Origin: JAJPHF01 sp035293805
GTDB taxonomy: Bacteria > Chloroflexota > UBA6077 > JAJPHF01
Direction of reading: 5' to 3'
DNA: 51,667 bases
NCBI GenBank assembly: GCA_035293805.1
Contig: DATGMD010000074.1
Coordinates: forward strand, 1-51,667
Both the position numbers and the translations under genes were made by a program. Within the stretch, counting starts at the first letter, position 1, and every line of letters begins with the position of its first letter. The notes beneath the pieces are model-generated. The model was not told the DNA's origin. It searched no databases and saw nothing but the letters and a program-made list of their open reading frames with translations. Positions 1-6,254 of the stretch are shown piece by piece.

Positions 1-60
1 CAGCGTGCGCAGCTGCGCGCGCTCGGCCTCGGAGAGCTTGACGGCGTATTTGGTGTTCAC
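1..60 (-). CDS. Probable IS630-type transposase, N-terminal fragment (runs off left edge)
   Basis: Only the first 20 codons are in the window. Reading the minus strand from a GTG at 60-58, the product begins MNTKYAVKLSEAERAQLRTL, which resembles the opening of IS630-family transposases and related helix-turn-helix proteins (a Y-x-V-x-L-[ST]-x-x-E-R-x-x-L pattern). A very good ribosome binding site, AAGGAGG, lies 6 bases upstream of the GTG (about 67-73), so this is a real gene start. Family assignment from 20 residues is tentative; it could be another small DNA-binding protein. No terminal inverted repeat can be checked because the rest of the gene is outside. Confidence 0.5.
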   Translation of the reverse strand, partial: MNTKYAVKLSEAERAQLRTL

Positions 61-178
61 ACGCAGCCTCCTTCACACGGGAGGCTACGCAGCATACCAT
101 GATCACAACCGCCTCGCAATTCACGCGTGACGGAGTACTAGAGTAGTTTCCCTAACTCTCGGCCTGCTGGAGCCTTCC

Positions 179-1261
179 GTGGTCTATTGCCTCGTGCTTC
201 CGCTGCTTGCCAGCCTGCTGCTGGCTGCCGGCTGCTCGCCGGCTAGCCCCCGCACCACGTCCTCGCCTGGCGGCGCTCCGACGTCTGCTCCCGCCGCGCC
301 GGGCAGCCTGGCCCCCGCGCCCACCACGGCCGCCGCGCCGCCGGCCCAGACCGTCCGCTACGGCTACAACCCCATTCTCTCCGGCGCGCCAATCTACCTG
401 GCCCAGGACCGCGGCTACTTTGCCGAGCAGGGCTTTACCGTCGACTACACGCCGTTCGACTCGGCGGCGCTCATGGTCGCGCCGGTGGCGGCGGGCCAGC
501 TCGACGCCATGCCGGCCGCGCCCAGCCCGAGCCTGTTCAACGCGCTCGCCCGCGGCGTGCCGATCAAGGCCCTCGCCGCGCAAAGCTGGTCCTCCACGGC
601 GCTCATGCTGCGCAAGGAGCTAGCCGACAGCGGGCAGTTCCACACCCTGCAAGACCTCCGCGGCCGGCGGGTGAGCTTCAACGTCGAGGGCTCGCCCGTC
701 GATTACACCCTCCGCGTAGCTCTCGTGAAGCAGGGCATGAGCTTGAACGACGTGGACGTGCAGCGCGTGAGCAACACCGATCTGGCAGCGGCGCTGGCGA
801 ACGGCGCCGTGGATGCCGGCGTGGTGCCCGAGCCCGTCCCCGTGCTGATCGAGAGCCGCGGCATCGGCGTGCGCTTCGGCGACGTCCAGGAGATCGCCGG
901 CCACCAGACGGGCTCGATGCTCGCGGTCGGCCCCGGGATGCTGGACCGCGGCGATGATACGGTGACGCGCTTCCTGGTCGCCTACCTGAAGGGCCTCCGC
1001 GACGAGATCGCGGCCGTCCAGGACGACAAGCTCGTGGACCCCGCGACCCTGGATGTCATCAGCAAGTGGACGAACATCCCCGCCGATACCATCGGTCGCG
1101 CGACGCTCCTCCCGGTGCCGGCGGACGGGCGGATCGACGCCGCGGACGTCAACCAGCAACAGGAGTTCTGGGTGCAAGCCGGGCTCGTCCCCACGCGCGC
1201 CGATCTCGGCCAGTTCCTGGAGCCGAAGTACGTCGAGGCGGCCCTCGCCCAGCTACGCTGA
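179..1261 (+). CDS. NitT/TauT/SsuA-type ABC substrate-binding lipoprotein
   Basis: A 360-residue periplasmic-type solute-binding protein. Residues 1-19 form a lipoprotein signal ending in the lipobox LLAAGC with Cys19 as the lipidated residue; residues 20-60 are a Ser/Thr/Pro/Ala tether. From about residue 61 the fold matches the NMT1/SsuA family (TVRYGYNPILSGAPIYLAQDRG, then GQLDAMPAAPSPS). Family members deliver nitrate, sulfonates, taurine or thiamine precursors to an ABC permease; the substrate here cannot be read from sequence. No permease or ATPase gene is adjacent, so it is an orphan in this window. Start is the GTG at 179, with GGAG 8 bases upstream. An alpha/beta hydrolase follows 87 bases downstream, from its own promoter. 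Confidence 0.85.
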   Translation: MVYCLVLPLLASLLLAAGCSPASPRTTSSPGGAPTSAPAAPGSLAPAPTTAAAPPAQTVRYGYNPILSGAPIYLAQDRGYFAEQGFTVDYTPFDSAALMVAPVAAGQLDAMPAAPSPSLFNALARGVPIKALAAQSWSSTALMLRKELADSGQFHTLQDLRGRRVSFNVEGSPVDYTLRVALVKQGMSLNDVDVQRVSNTDLAAALANGAVDAGVVPEPVPVLIESRGIGVRFGDVQEIAGHQTGSMLAVGPGMLDRGDDTVTRFLVAYLKGLRDEIAAVQDDKLVDPATLDVISKWTNIPADTIGRATLLPVPADGRIDAADVNQQQEFWVQAGLVPTRADLGQFLEPKYVEAALAQLR

Positions 1262-1279
1262 GCGCCGCCCGCGCGGACC

Positions 1280-1308
1280 TTGACGCGCCCCGCCCGGCGG
1301 CGTACCTT
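1280..1308 (+). promoter_or_regulatory. Candidate sigma-A promoter for the alpha/beta hydrolase gene
   Basis: TTGACG (1280-1285), 17-base spacer, TACCTT (1303-1308), close to the -35/-10 consensus, about 40 bases before the hydrolase start. It lies just after the preceding stop codon. Confidence 0.5.
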
Positions 1309-1348
1309 TCGGGCGCAGCGCATCCGTTCATCGCAGGAGGGCTTGGTC

Positions 1349-2578
1349 ATGAGCGCGACCCAGGCGCCCCGCACCCGCCGCTACGACGAGCAGCGCTGGC
1401 TGCTCGACATCGCCATCGCCACCGTGGGCGTCGAGTGGGACCAGCCCCGCCTCGCCTACACCCAGGCCCCCTGCGGCGCCGAGGCCGGCCCTGATTTTCG
1501 TGCCGTGGCCGCCCAGGTGAAGCGGGCGGCCGACATCGGTCCGGCCTTCGAGGCGGCCGCCGCGCTGCGTGAGGCGAAGGCGCGGCAGGCCGAGGCCGAC
1601 GGCCACCAGGAGACGGCGCGCGAGCACTACTTCGTCGCGGCGCTCCTCTGGGGCAGCGCCCAGTGGCCCCATCACGAGAACAACGAGCCAAACCTGCGCT
1701 GTAACGAGCGTAAGAACGCCTGCTACACCGCTTGGGCTCGCCAGGCGCCGCACCGCGTCGAGCGCGTGGAGATCCCCTTCGGCGCCGTGACGCTGCCTGC
1801 CTACTTCCACCTCCCCGCGGCGGGTCAGGGGCCGTTCCCCACGGCCATCAAGATCAGCGGCATGGACGGCATGAAGGAGCTATCGGTCGCCCAGTACGGC
1901 GACAAGTTCCTGGAGCGCGGCATGGCCGTGCTCGCCGTCGACGGGCCGGGTCAGGGCGAGTCCTGCCTGCGCGACATCCATACCACGGCGACGAACTGGG
2001 AGGAGGCCGGGCGCGCGATGGTCGACTGGCTCGTCACGCGGCCGGAGGTGGACCCCGAGCGGCTGGCCGTCACCGGCCAGAGCTTCGGCTCTTTCTGGGC
2101 GACGCAGGTCGCGGGCGCCGAGCCGCGCATCAAGGCGTGCGCCGTGGCCGCCGTCTGCCACGAGCCGGGCTGCCATACGCTGTTCAACGTCGCGTCGCCC
2201 ACCTTCAAGATGCGCTACATGTACATGGCGGGTTACACCGACGAGGCCGCGTTCGATCGCTTCGCCGCGACGCTAACGCCGCTGCCCAGCGCCGAGCGCA
2301 TCCGCTGCCCCTACCTCGTGCTCGCTGGCGAGGAGGACCAGCTCAGCCCGATCGAGCACACCTACCGCCTCGTCGAGCGGATCCACGCCCCGAAGCAGCT
2401 CGTGGTCTACCAGGGCGACCGCCATGCCATCGGCGGCAGCCCCGCGGCCTACCGCGGTCCCGCGCCCGCCAGCCTGCTGGCCGACTGGGTGCGCGACCGG
2501 CTAGACGGCAAGCCCTTCCCCTCCGAGCGCTGGTACGTCCAGAACAGCGGCCAGGTCGTCAAGTCCCCGCTCGCCTGA
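1349..2578 (+). CDS. Alpha/beta hydrolase (DUF1100/FrsA-like esterase or C-C hydrolase)
   Basis: A 409-residue serine hydrolase. The ATG at 1349 is preferred over upstream in-frame starts because AGGAGG sits 7 bases before it (1336-1341). The nucleophile elbow is GQSFG (Ser245), the acid is probably Asp330 in GEEDQLSP, and the base is His359 in GDRHAIGG, all in canonical order. About 150 N-terminal helical residues precede the core, as in the FrsA/2,6-dihydropseudooxynicotine hydrolase branch. That architecture often cleaves C-C or C-N bonds in (hetero)aromatic breakdown products, which would fit the molybdenum hydroxylase and UbiD genes opposite, but this is inference. It converges on the CoxG-like gene with a strong hairpin between them. 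Confidence 0.85.
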   Translation: MSATQAPRTRRYDEQRWLLDIAIATVGVEWDQPRLAYTQAPCGAEAGPDFRAVAAQVKRAADIGPAFEAAAALREAKARQAEADGHQETAREHYFVAALLWGSAQWPHHENNEPNLRCNERKNACYTAWARQAPHRVERVEIPFGAVTLPAYFHLPAAGQGPFPTAIKISGMDGMKELSVAQYGDKFLERGMAVLAVDGPGQGESCLRDIHTTATNWEEAGRAMVDWLVTRPEVDPERLAVTGQSFGSFWATQVAGAEPRIKACAVAAVCHEPGCHTLFNVASPTFKMRYMYMAGYTDEAAFDRFAATLTPLPSAERIRCPYLVLAGEEDQLSPIEHTYRLVERIHAPKQLVVYQGDRHAIGGSPAAYRGPAPASLLADWVRDRLDGKPFPSERWYVQNSGQVVKSPLA

Positions 2579-2836
2579 GCGCGCCGCGCGCGCCGCCCGC
2601 GCTGAAACGCAGCAGCCTGCTGGTCGGGAACCCCTGCGTAGCCGGCGGCCGTTCCCTTGCCGCCGTTTTCGCGGGCGTTGAGCCATGTGGTAGGGCAGGG
2701 GCTCGTCCCCTGCCGCCCCGGGCCGGCTCCCGTCGTCGCCCGGGGCCTGTAGCCGGGAACACGGCAAGCGCCACTACCGCCGCCCCGAGGCAGCTCAGCT
2801 CCGCTGCAAACCGCCGGAAGTAGCCATCCAGACAGC
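2579..2836. repeat. Intergenic region with two adjacent GC-rich stem-loops
   Basis: No gene seen. GGCAGGGG (2694-2701) pairs with CCCCTGCC (2707-2714), and GCCCCGGGC (2715-2723) pairs with GCCCGGGGC (2738-2746). The GTAGGGCAGGGGCTCGTCCC style is typical of dispersed palindromic repeats in high-GC genomes. Only one copy of this type was seen here. Confidence 0.5.
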
Positions 2837-2875
2837 AAGGAGGGCGCGGCCCGCCGCGCGGGCCTCGCCCTCCTT
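2837..2875. terminator. Bidirectional terminator hairpin between convergent genes
   Basis: An 18-bp stem (2837-2854 with 2858-2875) with one mismatch and a 3-base loop, beginning AAGGAGGGCG and ending CGCCCTCCTT. It lies between the ends of the hydrolase (+) and CoxG-like (-) genes. There is no clear T run on either side. Confidence 0.7.
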
Positions 2876-2899
2876 GTCGTCCGGACGGGGTGACTGAGA

Positions 2900-3352
2900 T
2901 CAGCCGGCGCCGACCTGGGCGCTGATGTTCTTCGCGAACTGCTCCATCGTCTGGTCGGCCTTCTTCTTGATCACCGCGCCCCCGAACTCGCCGAGCCGCC
3001 CGCCGATGTTCGCGTCCGTGTCCACCGTCAGCTCGGTCTGGCTCGGCGCGACCTCCTTGACGTTCATTGTCATCTTCGCGCGCACCGCCCCGCCGATGCG
3101 CTTGTCAGCGCCCTCGGCCGTCATCGCCGCGCGGCCGGCCTGCTCGTCCGTCTCCACGACCGTCATCGTGCCTTCCAGCGTCACGCCGATCGGCCCGACC
3201 CGCTGCTTGACCGTGCCCTTGTACTTATTGTCGCCCAGCGGCTCCACCTTCTCGACGCCCGGGATGCACTTGCCGACACGCGGAATGTCCAGCAGGAACT
3301 GCCAGACCTTGTCCCGCGGCGCGGGAATGATCACGGTATGGTGAAAGTTCAC
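2900..3352 (-). CDS. coxG: CoxG-like SRPBCC-domain protein
   Basis: A 150-residue protein of the carbon monoxide dehydrogenase subunit G family (SRPBCC/START-like fold). It opens with VNFHHTVIIPAPRDKVWQFL and contains IPGVEKVEPLGDNKYKG and the late GGRLGEFGGAVIKKKADQTM segment typical of CoxG. Family members are encoded with molybdenum hydroxylases; CoxG of Oligotropha-type CO dehydrogenase is tied to membrane attachment and quinone handling. The GTG start at 3352 overlaps the ubiD stop (GTGA), with AGGAGGAGG just upstream, so it should be translationally coupled to the decarboxylase. It is the last gene of the minus-strand operon. Confidence 0.85.
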   Translation of the reverse strand: MNFHHTVIIPAPRDKVWQFLLDIPRVGKCIPGVEKVEPLGDNKYKGTVKQRVGPIGVTLEGTMTVVETDEQAGRAAMTAEGADKRIGGAVRAKMTMNVKEVAPSQTELTVDTDANIGGRLGEFGGAVIKKKADQTMEQFAKNISAQVGAG

Positions 3353-4965
3353 GCCTCCTCCTCTTCGCCCGCCGCCATGTCGGTCGGCGCCGGCGCGCTC
3401 GCGCCATGCGTCGCGTCGTCCGCCAGGCTGCCGTTCGTGGCCTGGCCCGCGAGTCTTGCCGCCCGCTCCGCGCCGCCCACGCCGGGGGCCGGCGCCGGCC
3501 GCTGCGCGAACAGGCCGCTCCACTTGCTCTCGATCTGGCGCAGCAGCTCCGGCGACGCCTGCGCCACGCGCGGGAAGTGCTTGATCCGCTCGAACGGACG
3601 ACAGGCGTCGATGATCGCCCGCGAGTTGTAGGGCGGGGCGCCCTCGTCCAGCAGCGGGTCGGCGCGGCTCCCCCAGGCCTTCCGCAGCACGTCGATGTCC
3701 TCGGCGGGGTCGCAGCGCGTACACATCGCCCAGACGACCTCTTCCAGGTTCGTCGGGTCGATATCGTCGTCCACGACCACCACGAAGCGGTTCATGTACG
3801 CCGCCTCGCGGCACTGCGCCGCGAGGGCGCCCGCCTGGCGCGAGTGGCCGCAGAACCGCTGCGTGATGCTCACCACGATCAGCATCCGCCCGCCGCCGCA
3901 CTCGTCGGCCCACACGCCGCGCACGTCCGACACGCCGGCCTTCACCAGCGCGTCGTAGATCATCGCCGACTTCATCGCCGTGCGCATGTACGAGTAGTCG
4001 TGCGGCGGCTTCGACGGCGGCGACCCGAGCAGGACTGGGTTGTCGCGGTAGCGCAGCCGCTGCACCTCGAGCAACGGCGCCGTGCCCTCGCCGCCCGAGT
4101 AGTAGCCGGTCCACTCGCCAAACGGCCCCTCGTGCGCCTTCTTGTCGGGGTACAGCCACCCCTCCAGCACGATCTCCGCCCGCGCCGGCACCGGCAGCGG
4201 CGTGAGGTCGCTCTTCAGCACGTCCAGCGGCTCGCCCACGATCGCGCCGTAGTACTCGATCTCGCTGACGCCCGTCGGCACCTCGACGCCTGACAGGCAG
4301 AACAGCAGCGGATCGTGGCCCAGCGCGACGACGACCGGCGCCCGCCCCTCCTTCGCCCACCACTTCTGGTAGTGGACGTAGCCGTGCTTGCCCGGCACGA
4401 TCTGGACGGTCATGCTCCGGTCGTCGATCAGCATGCCCCGGTAGGCGCCGACGTTCGTCACCCCCGTGTCGGGGTCGCAGGTGATGACCGAGCAGCCCGT
4501 GCCGAGATACCGCCCGCCGTCGTGCTCGTGCCAGAACGGCACCGGGAAGCGGCTCAGGTCCACCGCCGCCCCTTCCAGCACGTTCTCGTTCACCGGGCCG
4601 TTCGGCACCTCGCGCGGCGGGTAGCGGCGGGCGTTCGTCTCCCACGCCAGCGGCTTGCCACGCAGCGCCTGCACCAGCTCCAGGTCCGTCATGTCGGTGG
4701 AGAGCCGCAGGCAGGTGCCGAGCCGGCGCGAGGTGCCCGTCGCGCCGGTGAGCAGCCGGAAGCCGGGCGCGTAGTCCTTCACGCGATCGAACAGCAGCGC
4801 CGGGTACGGCTTGCGGCGGTAGTTCAGCTCCGAGAGCCCGCCGATCTCCAGGTTCCAGTCGGCGCCCTCGACGACCGCTAGCTCGCCGAACCCCTCGACG
4901 ATCGACAGCCACTCGCGCAGGTCGCTGTACTGCACCTGCCTGGTCCGCGGCTCGACGGCTTGCAT
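3349..4965 (-). CDS. UbiD-family prenylated-FMN decarboxylase
   Basis: A 538-residue (de)carboxylase of the UbiD/Fdc1 family, which uses prenylated FMN to remove or add carboxyl groups on aromatic or unsaturated acids. The catalytic triad is visible: Arg176 in GAYRGM, Glu279 and Glu284 in HEGPFGEWTGYYS, with the same 5-residue Glu-Glu spacing as Fdc1. The cofactor region CSVITCDPDTGVTNVG is present. A low-complexity tail (about residues 475-538) follows the conserved domain. The start is the ATG at 4965 with AAGGG upstream; a longer in-frame reading runs back through repeats and coxM and is rejected. It sits between coxM and the coxG-like gene. No ubiX-type prenyltransferase is in the window. 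The substrate is unknown. Confidence 0.9.
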   Translation of the reverse strand: MQAVEPRTRQVQYSDLREWLSIVEGFGELAVVEGADWNLEIGGLSELNYRRKPYPALLFDRVKDYAPGFRLLTGATGTSRRLGTCLRLSTDMTDLELVQALRGKPLAWETNARRYPPREVPNGPVNENVLEGAAVDLSRFPVPFWHEHDGGRYLGTGCSVITCDPDTGVTNVGAYRGMLIDDRSMTVQIVPGKHGYVHYQKWWAKEGRAPVVVALGHDPLLFCLSGVEVPTGVSEIEYYGAIVGEPLDVLKSDLTPLPVPARAEIVLEGWLYPDKKAHEGPFGEWTGYYSGGEGTAPLLEVQRLRYRDNPVLLGSPPSKPPHDYSYMRTAMKSAMIYDALVKAGVSDVRGVWADECGGGRMLIVVSITQRFCGHSRQAGALAAQCREAAYMNRFVVVVDDDIDPTNLEEVVWAMCTRCDPAEDIDVLRKAWGSRADPLLDEGAPPYNSRAIIDACRPFERIKHFPRVAQASPELLRQIESKWSGLFAQRPAPAPGVGGAERAARLAGQATNGSLADDATHGASAPAPTDMAAGEEEEA

Positions 4966-5022
4966 GCGGCGATCCCTTTCAGACCCCTTCCCCCAACCTG
5001 CGACGCGGAATACTTCGAGCGT

Positions 5023-5180
5023 CGCTCCCCCCATAGGGGGCGGGGGCTTGCGGCGGCGCCTTACCCGGCGGAGCCGGCTCCCCCCTTTCCCCCATAGAGG
5101 GCGGGGGCTACCAGCTCCGCCTTCCCCGACGGAGCCGGCTCCCCCTTTCCCCCTATGGGGGAGAGGGGGGCTGGGGGGGT
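5023..5180. repeat. Cluster of C-rich/G-rich palindromic elements between ubiD and coxM
   Basis: Three palindromic units occupy this 220-base gap. Two are imperfect direct repeats of about 50 bp (5060-5109 and 5120-5169), each with GGAGCCGGCTCCCCC followed by CTTTCCCCC and a G-rich arm. The cluster ends GGGGGGGTGAGGGGTCAGTCC, similar to the ends of the other copies in this window. The transcript of the operon must pass through it. Confidence 0.75.
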
Positions 5181-5186
5181 GAGGGG

Positions 5187-6170
5187 TCAGTCCCTCCGCT
5201 CCAGCGCCCGGCGCACCGTCCGCGCCAGCCACACCTTGACCATCTCGCGCTTGTACTCCGCCGAGCCGCGCACGTCCGCCAGCGGGTCGCACTCCGCCGC
5301 GGCCGCCTCGCCGGCCTCGCGCAGCGTCGCCGCGGTCAGCGCCTGCCCGCGCAGCGCCGCCTCCGCGCCCCGCGCTCGCAGCGGCGTCGGCCCCGCCGAC
5401 CCCAGCCCGATCCGCACGTCCTCGCACCGCCATTCCCCGCTGAGAGAGGCAGCGCCACGCGCGCCGGCGTCTGCCCCCCTTCCCGCATCGGGAGGGGGGG
5501 CAGGGGGGGTAGGTCGGTCCGCCGGCCCCGATATTGCCATGCTGACCGCCACTGCCACCGTCGCGTAGTCGTCCACCGACCGCGGCAGGAACTTGCTGAA
5601 CGCCTGTACGTAGCGCGCCCCGGCGGGCCCGCTCCCGTTGAACGAGCCGGCCTGGTCGGGCACCTCGATCGCCGTCAGCACCTCGCCCGGCCGCAGCGCG
5701 TTCTCGTAGTAGTCCGTGAAGAACTCGTCCAGCGGAATGCTGCGCGCGCCGTCCGGCCCCGCCACCTGCACGCTCGCCCCGAGCGCCAGGAGCGTCGGCG
5801 GCGGGTCCTGCGCGGGGTCGGAGTGCGCCAGGTTGCCGCCGATCGTGCCCATGTTGCGGATGCGGATCGTCGCCACCCGCTCCAGCGTCTCGTGCAGCGC
5901 GGGGAACCGCTCGCGCACCAGCGGGTGCGTCTCGACCCGCCGGTGCGTACACAGGGCGCCAATGCGGATGCCGCCGTCGCGTGCCGCGATCTGGTCCAGA
6001 CCCGGCACGCGCTGCAAGCTCACGATCACGCCCGGCTGCACCAGCCCCTGGCGCATCAGCAGCATCAGCGCCGTGCCGCCCGCCATCAGCTTCGCGTCGT
6101 CGCCGTGCTCGCGCAGCGCCGCGTGCGCCTCCTCCAGGCTACGCGGCTCGACCCAGTCAAAGCGGTGCAT
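5187..6170 (-). CDS. coxM: Molybdenum hydroxylase FAD-binding (medium) subunit
   Basis: A 327-residue CoxM/XDH-B type flavoprotein that passes electrons between FAD and the [2Fe-2S] subunit. FAD motifs are AGGTALMLLM (about 31-40) and IRNMGTIGGN (about 103-112), followed by LAHSDPAQDPPP. The C-terminal CO_deh_flav_C domain runs from about 246 to the end. Between them, residues about 219-234 (RPTPPAPPPDAGRGAD) are encoded by a palindromic repeat (5470-5515) and have no place in the family fold, so this looks like an in-frame insertion in the inter-domain loop. It follows coxL by 23 bases in the operon. The start is the ATG at 6170. Confidence 0.9.
   Translation of the reverse strand: MHRFDWVEPRSLEEAHAALREHGDDAKLMAGGTALMLLMRQGLVQPGVIVSLQRVPGLDQIAARDGGIRIGALCTHRRVETHPLVRERFPALHETLERVATIRIRNMGTIGGNLAHSDPAQDPPPTLLALGASVQVAGPDGARSIPLDEFFTDYYENALRPGEVLTAIEVPDQAGSFNGSGPAGARYVQAFSKFLPRSVDDYATVAVAVSMAISGPADRPTPPAPPPDAGRGADAGARGAASLSGEWRCEDVRIGLGSAGPTPLRARGAEAALRGQALTAATLREAGEAAAAECDPLADVRGSAEYKREMVKVWLARTVRRALERRD
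5470..5515. repeat. Palindromic element inside coxM
   Basis: CTGCCCCCC-TTCCCG and CGGGA-GGGGGGGCAG form a hairpin, followed by GGGGGGGTAGGTCGGTCC, the same end as the copies at 36598 and 42627. The left GACCTA end is missing, so it may be a half element. It is read in frame in coxM. Confidence 0.75.
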
Positions 6171-6173
6171 GTG

Positions 6174-6254
6174 TAGCTCTCAGCAATCAGCAATCAGCTC
6201 TCAGCAGGGCCGTGCTCGTCGGCTGACGGCTGACCGCTGTTCGCTGACCGCTCT
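6174..6254. repeat. Inverted pair of 7-bp-period GCTGA repeats at the coxL/coxM junction
   Basis: Left arm 6175-6209 reads CAGCAAT CAGCAAT CAGCTCT CAGC in heptads. Right arm 6220-6253 reads GCTGACG GCTGACC GCTGTTC GCTGACC in heptads on the same strand. The two arms are mutually inverted and could fold together. The right arm codes for the last residues of CoxL. A related tract lies at 38311-38345. Confidence 0.7.

Noticed and set aside
2900..4912. Long minus frame reading through ubiD into the CoxG-like protein
   Set aside because: The first part is an off-frame reading of ubiD with Arg/Gly-rich, non-homologous residues; only the last 150 residues are real.
3349..5952. A single 867-codon minus frame covering part of coxM and all of ubiD
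   Set aside because: The upstream half is the wrong frame of coxM joined through palindromic repeats. UbiD starts at 4965 with its own ribosome site, and CoxM has a complete, conserved frame.
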